Made by a program: the position numbers and the translations under genes. The notes below the pieces were generated by a model. The model worked only from the letters and a program-made list of their open reading frames with translations. It had not been told where the DNA came from and made no database searches. This document shows, piece by piece, positions 1 through 12,515 of a DNA stretch of 52,985 bases; position 1 is the stretch's first letter, and the number at the start of each line of letters is the position of its first letter. This stretch comes from Ichthyophonus hoferi. Taxonomy: Eukaryota > Opisthokonta > Ichthyosporea > Ichthyophonida > Ichthyophonidae. The stretch covers positions 91,111 through 144,095 of the forward strand of contig NAOQ01000051.1 in the NCBI GenBank assembly GCA_002751075.1. The letters are read 5' to 3'.

Positions 1-702
1 ATATATATATATATATATATACTGAGTTGTTTACATGGTAGATATTTGTGACACCATTTAAAAATTATTGCAGCCAATCTTAAAGCATTTTTTCAAGAAA
101 GTTTCCAATTGGAAGGGTCATTAGCAATATCCATGTAAAGCTGTTTAATGTCCAATCAAATGACGCCATTACGAGGTAATTTTTTGAATATTTGATTGAA
201 AAACAATTCCTCATGTAAATATGCTTTATTATAAAACAGACAAATTGTCAAGCCCAATGAGAATTTTGAATTTTTAAAAAATAAAGCCATCTTAGTAATT
301 CCTTAACAACCAATCATACATTGTAAACCATATTTTATAATCCGTTAAAAATCCTCTATAATTTAGCTCATTGGGCCGTATGGATATTGGTTGCCTAAAG
401 ATTTATTTGTATTTGCCAAGAAATTTTAATTTATGTTTAAATTTTTTTATTAAAATTTAAATTGGAAGATATGCATTGCTACTTGAAAAGGTTTACTTTA
501 TAATGCTGAATACCAATTGGTTAAATTAGTTTTAAAATAATAATTGCCGTAATAATATATCGATGTCACCTTTATAATTTTTCAGTAAGAAACACTCCCA
601 GTGCTCTCCTTCTAAAACTAACCAATAAAAATGCACAACCTAATGAGATCTTATTTATATATAAATGCAGCAGTTAACCCATTGGATAATTATCATTTGC
701 AG
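1..702. other. intron or 5' non-coding sequence of the CaMK-like gene
   Basis: AT-rich sequence that opens with an (AT)n tract at 1-20 and ends in a splice acceptor (tttgcag) at 702. I found no kinase-subdomain exon here, so it is most likely one intron whose 5' end lies outside the window. Confidence 0.5.
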
Positions 703-1557
703 GGAGCGCTTACGCAGTTAAAAAGATTTAATGCCAGGCGGAAATTCCGAGCTGCAGTCAAAGCTTTAATGGCTGGCAATAGGCTGAAAGGCATGTTAAT
801 GGTATGATATAGCATGTTATTGCATTTTATTTTATGGCGTTGTATGGTATTACATTATACTATGTTATATTAAGTTATGGTAATGTGTTGCATGATATGG
901 TAGGATATGCTATGTAATTGTGTTGTACTATATTGTATTATATTGTATTTTTGCATTGTACTGTGTTGTATTTTATTGTATTGTATTTTATTGTATTGTA
1001 TTGTATTGTATTGTATTGTATTATATTGTATTTTTTTGCATTGTACTGTATTTTATTGTATTGTATTGTATTGTATTGTATTGTATTGTATTGTATTGTA
1101 TTGTACTGTATTTTATTTTATTTTATTTTATTGTATTGTATTGTATTGTATTGCATTGTATTGTATTGTTTTATATTGTATTGTATTGTATTGTATTGTA
1201 TTGTTTTATATTGTATTGTATTGTATTGTATTGTATTGTATTGTACTGTATTGTATGGCGTTGTATGGCGTTGTATGATATTAGTATTACATTATATTGT
1301 GTTATATTATATTATATTATCCATTATATTACATTTTAGGTACTATATACCATATATGTGCTATACCCAATAGTATATAGTCATTAAGTTTAATATCCGG
1401 TTTAGGTCATGCGGAGTGAACAAGTGGTTCTAGAGCTGGTCGAGTATTCTATTGGGGTGGAGGATGTATTTAACCTTAATAAGCTATTCTTGTGCGCCAC
1501 TAAGGGAGCCCATATTGCGTCACGGGAGGTGTTTGGTCGCTGTGTAAATGAGGTGCG

Positions 1558-1588
<31 letters not shown>

Positions 1589-2714
1589 GTGTGTATTTGT
1601 ATATGTATATGTGTTTATATATGTGTTTGTATGTGTATATATGTATATATAGGTATGTATATATACTGACATACTATCCTATATACTATTCTGTATACAT
1701 GCATATTCCCTTCTTTCATCCCTCTCATCTCTACACAGATTCTACAAATTCCCCAAGAAGACCTAGTCCATCGTTTATTCAACACATTCCAAGACGCCCA
1801 ATTGGTCAATACGCGTGAATTTTGCCTGTCCATAGCAACCAAGCTGGGGGCCAACGAAGATCAAACCCTAGAACTAATCTTTGAATTGTTTGATTCAAAC
1901 GAGAACGCTACGATAGACCAAGATGAATATGTCTTTATGATTACAAAGATGTTAGTGTTTTTAGGAAACAATAATCTGCCCAATGGTGTTTGGCTACAGC
2001 AGGAGTTTGAGGTAAGGAGGGTGCCAGTTGATTGACTGATTGGCTTCTTTATTGTTATTGTCATTGATGGGCTGTAGTTGGAGTGGTATTGATTGGTTCT
2101 GGGATGATAGTGGTATGTGTTATGATTATTTATTGGTCTTCCGTATAGATATATATTTACAGTTTTATTTTTTTGGGTTGATTATCAGAGTGATAGCTAA
2201 CTCCCTCTTCCTTTCCTCTCCCTTTCCTTCGCTCCCTCTCTCCCTCTCTTCACCATTCACAGGAAGCAGACACAGACAAAAGCGGAGGGATCAGTAAAAC
2301 CGAATTCATCTGTGCCGCCAAGAAAAACATTAAGATACAACAGTACCTTCACAATGTGGGAAAAATGCTGGAATACAAAAACATCATGCTACGAGAAAAG
2401 ATTAAATTACTGAAACAAAACAAACAAGGGTCCCTGTTTATTCGCAAGAAAAGCAAAGGTTTTATGGGGAATTTGAAAGGTGGAGGTCCATTTGAGGAGA
2501 GGTGGGTGGTCATACGAGGAGACAACCGCGTAATGCACTGGTATAAGACAGCCCAAGAGTGTATGGATACGGCCCTGCCCTCTGCTACATTCAACTTAGA
2601 AAGCTTCACTCTTCGAAGTGGAAAAGGTATGTATGTGTGACCTGTGCGTGACATGCGGACTGTGTGAGTGATGTGCAGGATTATATGCGGGATTATTCTT
2701 ATTGTGTGTGTATG

Positions 2715-2745
<31 letters not shown>

Positions 2746-3007
2746 GTGTATATGTGTAACTAGATACTAACCTGTCTTTGCTCCATCCCCCCTCCCTCTC
2801 CTTCTCCTTCTTCCGTTACAATACTCTCTTTATCTAGCCGTGCACCACAAACGTAAATTAAGACCTCGGCTACATATAGAAGGAGCCAAAGGACAACAGT
2901 GGTGTTTAGAAGCTAAAACAAAAGAGGAGCTTAGAACGTGGGAAACTATTCTCTTAGATACATGTATCGCGCGACCGACTAATTATATTGCATTAGATAA
3001 AATGTGA
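703..3007 (+). CDS. CaMK-like protein, 3' part: calmodulin-binding helix, EF-hands, PH domain
   Basis: Five exons: 703-801, 1406-1552, 1739-2011, 2263-2626 and 2838-3007 (stop TGA). They have GT-AG borders and compatible phases and total 1053 nt, or 350 residues of visible protein. The first exon encodes LKRFNARRKFRAAV, closely like the autoinhibitory/calmodulin-binding segment of CaMKII-type kinases (LKKFNARRKLKGAI). Exon 3 carries a canonical EF-hand loop (DSNENATIDQDE), and the start of exon 4 a second (DTDKSGGISKTE). Weaker helix-loop-helix sequence precedes them, so the block may be a four-EF-hand lobe pair with two degenerate loops. From about the middle of exon 4 (KQGSLFIRKKSKG...ERWVVIRG) to the end (LRTWETILLDTC) there is a PH domain, including the near-invariant Trp of its C-terminal helix. 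The kinase domain is inferred to lie upstream, outside the window. Expected role: calcium-regulated Ser/Thr kinase that can be recruited to membrane phosphoinositides. The family-level call is firm; the kinase itself is not seen. Confidence 0.85.
802..1405 (+). repeat. intron with (TATTG)n pentanucleotide array
   Basis: Intron between the calmodulin-helix exon and the next exon. From about 905 to 1256 it is almost entirely TATTG repeats with scattered variants (TATTT, TACTG, TATGG). The long Tyr-Cys-Ile-Val-Leu reading frames here are repeat artefacts and not genes. Confidence 0.9.
1553..1738 (+). repeat. intron with (TA)n/(TG)n microsatellite
   Basis: GT-AG intron. About 1558-1670 is an imperfect TA/TG dinucleotide tract, followed by a pyrimidine-rich acceptor region ending at 1738. 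Confidence 0.85.
2627..2837 (+). repeat. intron with (TG)n microsatellite
   Basis: GT-AG intron inside the PH domain. It contains a (TG)n tract at about 2703-2756 and a strong C/T-rich tract before the acceptor. Confidence 0.85.
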
Positions 3008-3186
3008 TCTTGGCATAACAGAATATTACATTACAGTTTGTTATGTATTAGATTTATCCTATAGGGAAGAACGCATACGTACTAGGTTTCCTATAGGATC
3101 GTGATTATACTGGTTTGATTATGTGCCTTCGATCTAACTTTAGTGGCTCATGTGTTTACGTGTTTACTTTTTTATGTAGATAAAGT

Positions 3187-3217
3187 AAAAATAAACCTAC
3201 TGACGCGGGACGTCAGT
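3187..3217 (+). terminator. poly(A) signal with adjacent short hairpin, 3' end of CaMK-like gene
   Basis: An AATAAA hexamer at about 3190-3195 lies some 185 bases after the stop codon. It is followed by a perfect 7-bp stem (ACTGACG at 3199-3205, CGTCAGT at 3211-3217) with a 5-base loop, then a T-rich run. The hexamer is a plausible cleavage signal. The hairpin's role is unknown. Confidence 0.45.
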
Positions 3218-4317
3218 CGTGTTTTTTTGTTTATCTTCTAATTCCAGATTGCTTGTTGAAAGTAGTTAGGATTATTACTCCCTCTTATTAGAGAGGTGGT
3301 GTTATTTTAAAAGCTATTAAACGATAGCCGGCACATTTCATAGACTAGTAGTATAGTATAGTATAGTATAGTATAATATAGCAATAGATGAAACATTCCA
3401 ACCTGGGAGAACGGTCAGGACATCTTGATACCATACCACAAAATATTGTATATTTTACGACTTTTTAAAATATAATGTATAATGATGAATTTTCAGGATG
3501 TAAAGCAAGTTACTATATTGGATTATTGGCTTAAATAATATTAGATACAGAAGAGATTCCTAGAAGGAGGTGTAGTGTTTCCTATTACATATTCATATAT
3601 ACATATAGTCATACTATACTATAACTATATACATATAATATAAGATATAATGTGTAATTTTTTTCTCTGTTATTTTAATGTTTATATAGGGTTTAGTATG
3701 AAATGCCTAGGTGCTGGTGTTATAGAGTATGATAATATGGTCAAGTAAATTGAGAGGAAGAGATAGTAAATATGGTCTTGTATGTTTATATGAGCCAATA
3801 ACAATAATTAATATCCTGGATGAAATGCCAAACTTTTTATTTATTTGTTTGTTTTTCATATAGACGTAATTTTGTAATAAAAAGGTTTAGCTATTTGCTT
3901 TCTTACTTAGATGGAACATGAGAGAGGAACTTATAAACTTATAATTCTTTGAAGTAATGGCAACAGCAATACATCTATACATCCTATGGTTTCATTGGCA
4001 ATAAATTCTAAATACCCAAATGCTAAGACTGTAAAGGGTTTTCAACTAGGTGTGTTCAGAAAAATCAATAAATTTATTCGACGTGTTTGAAAATGTCCAA
4101 AGTCTGTAGGCTATGAAAAACATATATTTACCGTGTCTTCTGTTATATATAAGTTTCAAGTTTAACAACCAAAACAATTTGATTAAAACATATATTATTT
4201 AAAATATTTTAGAAATTTAGTATCTAATAAACAAGTCTACTTGGCTTTATTTATGGCAGTTCCAAGTCAACCAAAACATATCTTAATTTACCTGATAGTA
4301 TGTATACATGTAATAAC

Positions 4318-4380
4318 TGTTGAAGTTTACTACATTATAGTTGCGTAAGATTTTATTATTACGATTCTCTTATCTTTATA
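4318..4380 (+). repeat. solo terminal-repeat-like copy of the fold-back element
   Basis: The sequence starting TGTTGAAGTTTACTACATTA and continuing through TTTTATTATTACGATTCTC matches both ends of the 5361-5792 element in order. It has the orientation of that element's left end. No inverted partner was seen nearby, so this looks like a truncated relative or a lone terminal inverted repeat. Confidence 0.5.
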
Positions 4381-5360
4381 AAACCAATCAGAGAGGAGGT
4401 TTTTATATTTTTATATCTACAATCTTTAATCTGTAATTGGGTACTTGGAATTGTAGGAATGTTGATTAAAAAGTATTCGATTAGATTGTCCAATCCAAAA
4501 TAGTTGATTGCAATTTCCGATCAGAAATTCCGAACTTCAAGTTCAACACACTTGCGAACGTGTATTTGACTGGTTATTACTTTAGTCATACAACGAATTA
4601 CAAGTCGCTTTGTCGTTTTTCAATAAAAAACCACATATTTTTATATCTCACTACAGAAGATAATTTTTAACAGGGTTATGAGCTCCCCCCACGCACGACT
4701 CTTCACTCTCAATGGAGTCAACTATTCCACCTCTTCCACTTTAACAGGAGTAAGATCTTGCATTCAGTAGCAGGACAACAGTTCCTCCTACAGAACCAGT
4801 ATAACGTTACACAACTCCAGCATTTACTTCATGTACAAGGTCATCTTTTATGAAGCCGTCCTCTAAACTCCAATATCAGGGTAGGAACGATCAAACAAAG
4901 GCTTCCTTGGAATTTGGCACAACACAACATTCTCTGGATGCACTGCTACCTTTCCAAGAGACATTGTCACCTATCAACAATTGAATATCCGACTATACAG
5001 CCATTAATTCATCAACATTTACCCCTCATTTATTACGTTCTTCTACAAATTGAGATTGTAAATTAATTCTGCCCAAACCATTCAAACAAGCTCAGGCATC
5101 AAAACAAAGGTTTGAATGGGATGAGGGCATTATCACCAGCTGACTTCAAGAGTGATATTATTAATTTACCTACTTGTTCTTTTAACTATCAAATTTTTTA
5201 TGATTTTTATTATTATTGTTATGTATTCATTATAAATTTAGAAGGGATACTATGTGTCAATCCTTTTATTTGGTTATACATGCACAGCATTTAAATTAAT
5301 AATTCATGTACTCACACTCCCTCACACATCTTTGCATATGATTACACAAACGAAGGTGGC

Positions 5361-5792
5361 TGTTCAAATTTACTGCATTATAATTTAATAATATTTTTTA
5401 TTATGATTCTCCTAATATATGCAAATATAAAAATTTGTTTAATGTAGTATTTTAGTGCTGGATTGCCATACGCAATACTGCCAATTGGAATTGCGGTTAA
5501 TTTAAAAATTTATTCATATAGTTTACATGATAATATTTTCCCGCAAAGACCATAACAATATACTGATAGAAGTAGATTGGTAGATGCATAATTCTATCAG
5601 TGTGTTGCTATGGTCTTGGGAGGAAAAATATGACTGTGTAAACTAAATGAATATATTTTTAGATTGACACCATGATTCTAATATGCAGTATCGCATACGC
5701 CAATCCAGTACTAAAGTTATATAAGGAGAAACTATATGAGAAAAATTGTAATAATAAAATCTTATGCAATTCTAATGCAGTCAATTTTAACA
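5361..5792. mobile_element. fold-back / MITE-like inverted-repeat element
   Basis: The two halves are inverted copies of each other. The centre is a perfect ctgatagaa (5563-5571) / ttctatcag (5592-5600) stem with a 20-base loop. Outward from it, about 120 bases per arm align at high identity by eye (TGGATTG, TTTAGTTTACA and AGACCATA blocks). Outer arms also match (CTGCATTA...TTATTATTA...CTC) and end near TGTT on both sides. There is no ORF. It is most likely a non-autonomous DNA element of MITE or foldback type. I could not define a clear target-site duplication, so the exact ends are uncertain by several bases. Confidence 0.7.
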
Positions 5793-7367
5793 TTGACTTT
5801 ATTCCAATTATGTCATCCCAGTAAGAGTAATAATAATATTTGCTTTTTCATGTCATAGATAAAGGTATTGTACTATGTTCTGTATTTAGTATTAGTAGAT
5901 TGCTATGGTATAGTCTTATTATAGACTACTGTAAATAAGACGTTATTAAGAACTAATTGTTATAATAACACTATTGTGTAGTTATTTAGCTTTAAATACA
6001 TCTATCTATTTGAAGTATTAAAACAGAACAACATCATTATCTCCACTATTATTATGTATTACATTCTACCAGCTTTTATATTCTACATACTAGTATATGT
6101 ATATAACTAACCAAATTGCTTTGAAAAATAAGCCAAACAATAAGAATATAATACAATATTCTACCAGTAGAATTGAAGTTAAATATATTATTCAGAAACT
6201 ATCAAACTATTATAATCTCTGACTGGTATAGACTGTGCTGACTGCATTACACAAGAATATAGAGGATATAAGCAATTTACTAAGTAAATGTTAAGATGTT
6301 ATATTCTAAAACTAAAATAATATGGTAAGCAAATCTTCAATCAAGGTATTATGTGTCAAATATATCTAAATATATAATATAAATAAAGCAGCTCTAGTTT
6401 TAGTTATTTAATTAATTAATTCATGATTCTGAGATATTCTTTATATAAAATGCTTTATCTAGAAAGTGTAAAAAGGTTCTGTCTGAGACAGATTGGGGTC
6501 TCTTGATTCTGTAGTAATCCTGAATAAAGGCTATACAATTTTTATCTTGAATTCTCTGCTTGCATTAATCAACTACCACCTTAAATATGAGTGATGTAAT
6601 TACTACACAGGCTGAAATTGACATTATATTTACAGTAAATAGAACTTTAACATACAGATTGTATGACTTAAACTATGAGTCCTTGTGTAATATTTTTGTA
6701 ATTAGATAAGTTGACTAACATGGTAAAGAGAGTTTACTGAGCTATCAATTTCAATTAATCCCTACCTTTCATAGATATCGGAACATTAATCTTTTCTACA
6801 ATATCAGAGTTCTTTCTGGTTTACAAAACTGTATCTACTGTTTGTTTTCCAATATGAGATGTGAATTTGTGACAAAATGTGCATCATTTATATGTATATG
6901 GGTTGAGTTATTGTTGGTTTTCTAAACATATGCAGTACTCATACACCAAGACATTAAAATAATATGATGGAATGACAATAAACACTTCAACAGATCTATG
7001 TTTTATTAACGTTTTATTAAAACTTGGACTATATGTTCGCATCCTATCCGTATAGTTAACAATGTAACACTATACTGGTTCTTATATTTTTAAAAACCCT
7101 TTTCAAAGTATCTAAGAAAATATGAAGCATTTATCATATCTTCATAAATCTGAGCCCAGTGACTATCATGATATTTGATGTATAAAGCCAATCTATTAGC
7201 TTCATTGACTGAAAATACCTCCACTATCACATTGCACATCACATCCTTTTAAGTTGTTATGTATATTTATTTAAAATGGCTAATAATTGAGTATAAATTT
7301 TCTTATAAGAATATATATGTAATATTAAGTTAATGTCCTTAATAAACTATTCTATAACTGTAGGGTA

Positions 7368-7501
7368 TCATCCCATTGAATAACAGTCTTGGCCATCCCC
7401 ATAATAGCCAAAATTGCATACACATCTAAAACTACCCAACGAATCAAAACAGGAGGCATATTCACTACACAGTCCAGTCAATAATTCACACTCATTAAAA
7501 T
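7368..7501 (-). CDS. EGF gene exon 25: last EGF and stop codon
   Basis: Encodes [12 protein letters not shown]...[16 protein letters not shown] then TGA (7370-7368). The stop lies five codons after the sixth cysteine, so the predicted protein is soluble. Confidence 0.8.
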
Positions 7502-10500
7502 CTGTTGGTTTAGGCAATAAATTAAAAGCCATTTGTATGCTTAAATATAGGTAGATGGGTAAATCTTTAGATATATGCTTTTTTTTTTTTTGCATCTAGT
7601 ATTACTAATTAGTTATAGCATTTATGTAGGTATCTGGAACAACAATGTACTTATTAATGTTATAGTATGCTTAATTATAAAACATCAATTATATTAACCT
7701 GTTCAACTCTATCCTATAATATACAATATACTAAACCATGTGTACGCAAGGAAAGAAAAAGATAAAATATAAACAAAACATGTATATCCCACATATACTG
7801 TTTCTGGTCCTCCCCTCTTAACCATAAACCATACATAAACCATCTTCATTCCATTTAACTTATCTAGTTCTGTATTGTCTTTTTTTATCTTTTCTTATCG
7901 GCTAGTTGTTCCTGTATCAATCGATTAATATGCCATGTTTAACTGTAAATAAATGTTAAAATGTCTCTTTTTTTTTTCAAAATTGTATTGCAGTTTTTAC
8001 ACTATTACTTATTCCATCAGTATATATCTTTTATATATAGCTCCCTGACCTTCAAAAGTAAATTTCCCTGTTGCATATGAGAGAATACACTTACTTATAC
8101 AGTCGCCGTCAGGCCCAATCATGAAGCCAGTCTCACAGTCACATTTATAGCTACCATCAGTATTGACACAAAACATTAAAGTGTCTCTAGTACATAATTG
8201 TGGTTGCAGTTCACACTCATTAATGTCTGTGTGCAGATAATACAGTAGGTGAGGTAGAGAGGTAGAGAGGAAGTAAGAGATGGAGAGGATGTGTGCATGT
8301 ATATGGATGTGTGTGTAGTATGTGATAGGTCATGGGTGATATATGTAAGTAATTATTAGTATGCCAGAGCTCAAGTAAACAATTATTGTGAAAATCAAAT
8401 TAAATAAAGGAATAATTTGCAACTAAACAGAGTTATCTTTCTTTATTATAACTGCTAAACATACTATTATAATTAAAAATTATTGCTACATCTAAAACAA
8501 AACCACATAAATTGATAATATCATTTTATATTTTATATGATACACCAAGATATGACTAATAAAAATAAAACTTAAACATATTCATAAATGAAGCGAGGTT
8601 ATATATACTGTGGCTTAACAAGAGAGAAAAGATCAGGAAACGTGTAGTATTATACTTTACTGACCTTTACAGGTACTGTTTTCCAGAGTAGTATAGCCAT
8701 CTTTACACGAACAAGCGAAGCTACCTACTGTATTCTCGCATTTTTTCTTATACTCACATGAACCATTGTAGGCTGTGCATTCGTTTAAATCTTTTTTTAC
8801 AAGGGTGGATTACTCTTGTTAGTAGTGAATGTATGTTTCGGGTTTGTGTAGGTTTGTGTGATGTGCTTAGGAAAAAGATATATAAATAAATATGTCATTG
8901 TGTACATATTCTGGTTTATTGAATTTAACATTAACTGTGTTAGTAAAGGGCAGTATGTGCTAAGTAAGACATATAGACATATATATGCTGAAAATAAGTA
9001 CATTTCATTGTTCGTATTATTTTATTCTATTTCACTGTAAATTAAAATGTTAAGGGAGCTCAGGCATGTGTTGTTGAAAACATAGGCATACTAATAACAG
9101 TATATATACATATAAATATATATGCATTATAGATTTATGAAGGGCGTAAGGATAAATATTTGATAGATTCATCCTAATGTGGAGTATTATAGTAGCATGT
9201 GGACGAAAATACCTCACCTACCTGCACACGAATGCAAACCATCCCCTGTATAGCCAGTATTGCATGTACACACTATATACCCCTCATCTATACGACAGCT
9301 TGCCAGTTGAGCGCAGGGATTGTTGAGGGTTGTACATTCATTGGTAACTGTTTTTTTTTATCAGTAAATGTGTAAGTGTGGCAATCTATATATTTATTTA
9401 CCTATGTGTGTATATGTTGGTATGAATAGGTATGAATAGGTAAATAGGTAAATAGGTAAAAGATAAAGAGAAGACTATGCTGGCCAATATCGACACAGAG
9501 AGGAATATAAGGACTGAACTATGTCTGTATAGTCGGAAAAATACATTGCTGCTATAGGAATATTGTACTTGAAATATTACTTGTACTTTCTATCTACTAC
9601 GCGTGTTGGATTATTGTAGTGAGACGATATATGAAGCTAATCTAGTAGGTATAGTAGGTATATTAGGTAACGGCAGGACGCTATTAAAACAGACACACAC
9701 CTGTCTATATGTACGTATTACCTACCATCTTTATATCAACATAAAAATGATTAAAAAACACTACCTTTATCCTTTTTTAAATGCACAAATATATGTAATA
9801 TATACGCCACCCAATCATATATATATACATTTTATTAACTAACCTGTACAACTCCGACCCTCTCCAGTCCAGCCAAGATTGCATCTGCACATGTAACTAG
9901 GTCCTTGAGTAGTATAACAGGTGGCATTGATATGACAGTCGTGGGTATTGGCTAAACAAGAATCTACTAATGTGCAAATCCCATTGCCATCATCGTGGTA
10001 ACCAGGATTACAAAAACAGTTATAACTTCCCACTGTGTTGTTGCATACCGCATATAAGTGGCATTGATGAGTACTATCTTGGCATTCATCCAAATCTGTT
10101 TATTGTAAAATAGAGTTAGAGTAGCACTGATAACCAATACGGCCTAAGATGTGGATACATATATGCATGTATTACAACAACTGCTGTATAAATATGCATA
10201 TCCAACATTTTTGGGGAATAAATCAAATATAATAGGTATTAAACATGAATTATATAATGGAGCTATTTTATAGCGTGTTTCTTGTCATTTTCTGAAGAGA
10301 AAAAGAAAGAAAAGGATTTTTTTAGAACAATACGTATAACAAATAGAAAGGAAAGCAAAAACAAAAATATAGAAAGCAAGAAAAAAAAAGAAAAAAAAAA
10401 AAAAAAAAANNNNNNNNNNNNNNNNNNNNNNNNNNNNNNNNNNNNNNNNNNNNNNNNNNNNNNNNNNNNNNNNNNNNNNNNNNNNNNNNNNNNNNNNNNN

Positions 10501-11046
10501 NNNNNNNNNNNNNNNNNNNNNNNNNNNNNNNNNNNNNNNNNNNNNNNNNNNNNNNNNNNNNNNNNNNNNNNNNNNNNNNNNNNNNNNNNNNNNNNNNNNN
10601 NNNNNNNNNNNNNNNNNNNNNNNNNNNNNNNNNNNNNNNNNNNNNNNNNNNNNNNNNNNNNNNNNNNNNNNNNNNNNNNNNNNNNNNNNNNNNNNNNNNN
10701 NNNNNNNNNNNNNNNNNNNNNNNNNNNNNNNNNNNNNNNNNNNNNNNNNNNNNNNNNNNNNNNNNNNNNNNNNNNNNNNNNNNNNNNNNNNNNNNNNNNN
10801 NNNNNNNNNNNNNNNNNNNNNNNNNNNNNNNNNNNNNNNNNNNNNNNNNNNNNNNNNNNNNNNNNNNNNNNNNNNNNNNNNNNNNNNNNNNNNNNNNNNN
10901 NNNNNNNNNNNNNNNNNNNNNNNNNNNNNNNNNNNNNNNNNNNNNNNNNNNNNNNNNNNNNNNNNNTTAAGTTTTTTAAGTAACTAAATAACGTAATAAA
11001 CAAATAAGAAAAGGAAAGAACAAAAACAAAAATAATAAGAAAGACG

Positions 11047-11083
<37 letters not shown>

Positions 11084-12483
11084 AAAAAGGAACTTGAGTA
11101 CAGATTAAAAATTAGACCTGTGCAATTCTCTGTGCCGTTGCCGGTGTAACCTGGATTGCAACTACATGACATTCTTCCTTCTACTACCTTGCACGCAGCA
11201 TTCATAGCACATGGGTTTTGTTCAGTAGGACATTCGGTTGTTTCTGTGTGTGTATATCTCAATATTTGAGTGTGGTTATGCTTATACATAAATATATAGA
11301 TAACAGATAACCACATAGATACACATGATTTAATGCACACGAATTTATTGATATTCCTTAATTTTGATGCTGTATTCTTATTCCTATGTTAGTTAACTGA
11401 CTTGTTGACCTACTAGGTGTATCTTTATTTTAGTAGAGATTATAGAAATTATTTAGAAAAATGATGTTAGAGTGACTATTGGCTATACTATACTATGCAT
11501 GTATTGTATTGTATTGTATTGTATTGTATTGTATTGTATTGTATTATATTGCATTGTGTTGTCTTGTATTGTATTTTAATTTTATTATATTCTATTCTAT
11601 GCTGTAAATTTATGTAGGAATTAATATTAGTTCACAGTCACATATCAATTAACTATGAATTATGAAATATTGACTGACCTATACACGTCTGGCCATCTCC
11701 AGTCCAACCCAAATTGCAACTACAGACAAACCCACTGGTGGGGAGATAAGTGGATTCCGAGCTAGTATGACAGGTGGCGTTCTCGTGGCAGTTGTGGACC
11801 TTAGCCAAACAGGAATCCACTAAGTTACAAGTCCTATTAGGTCTAGTAAGATAACCTGCGTTGCAACTGCAGTTGTAATCCCCTACTGTATTGTTGCACA
11901 CAGAACTGGCAGGGTTGCATTGGTGGACCCCAGCGCTACATTCATCAATATCTGTTGATTATGAGTAGTAGTAGTTATAATGTTTATAATAATGAGAAGC
12001 TGGATATAATTACCCTTCCAATCTAACGGTTGGTTGCTATAAATAAACGCATATTTGTATTAATTAAAGCTACAAAGATTGGTATGTTGTTTTTTTGTTT
12101 TGTTCTTATACTTGTTCTTTAAATTGTATTTATAATACTTCCTAAAACGTAGATTATAGTCTACTTAAACTTCAAAGAAAATCCATGATAGAATGATTTA
12201 ATTTGCATACATTACACACATTGCCCACCTCTTTTATGGAACCATTTATTTGTTTCTTAAACAAGTCTATTTAATATTTAGCAGCTGGTCATTGTAACCG
12301 TACATTTTTACTTTTATTTAAGTAAAATTCTAAGCAGTTCATATACACATACATACATACATATATACATACATACATACTTACATGCATACATACATCA
12401 TACATACATACATACATACATACATGCATACATACATAGATACATACATACATACATACATACATACATACATACATACATAC

Positions 12484-12515
<32 letters not shown>

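Larger units (their letters stand above)
3008..7367. other. intergenic region between two convergent genes
   Basis: About 4.4 kb separating the 3' ends of the CaMK-like gene and the EGF gene. It contains a short (GTATA)n run at about 3348-3375 and a fold-back element at 5361-5792. A sequence at 4318-4380 resembles that element's terminal repeat. At about 4680-5110 there is a less AT-rich block with no recognisable product. I found no gene. Confidence 0.6.

Noticed and set aside
907-1373. Three overlapping plus-strand open frames of 123-151 codons
   Set aside because: All are translations of the TATTG pentamer array; composition is only Tyr, Cys, Ile, Val, Leu and Phe.
4680-5110. Less AT-rich block resembling old coding sequence
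   Set aside because: No domain or motif could be matched with confidence. It may be a decayed mobile element, but I cannot name a family, so no feature is claimed.
10263-11003. Long open frames on both strands spanning 10263-11003
   Set aside because: They are open only because the assembly gap of Ns has no stop codons.
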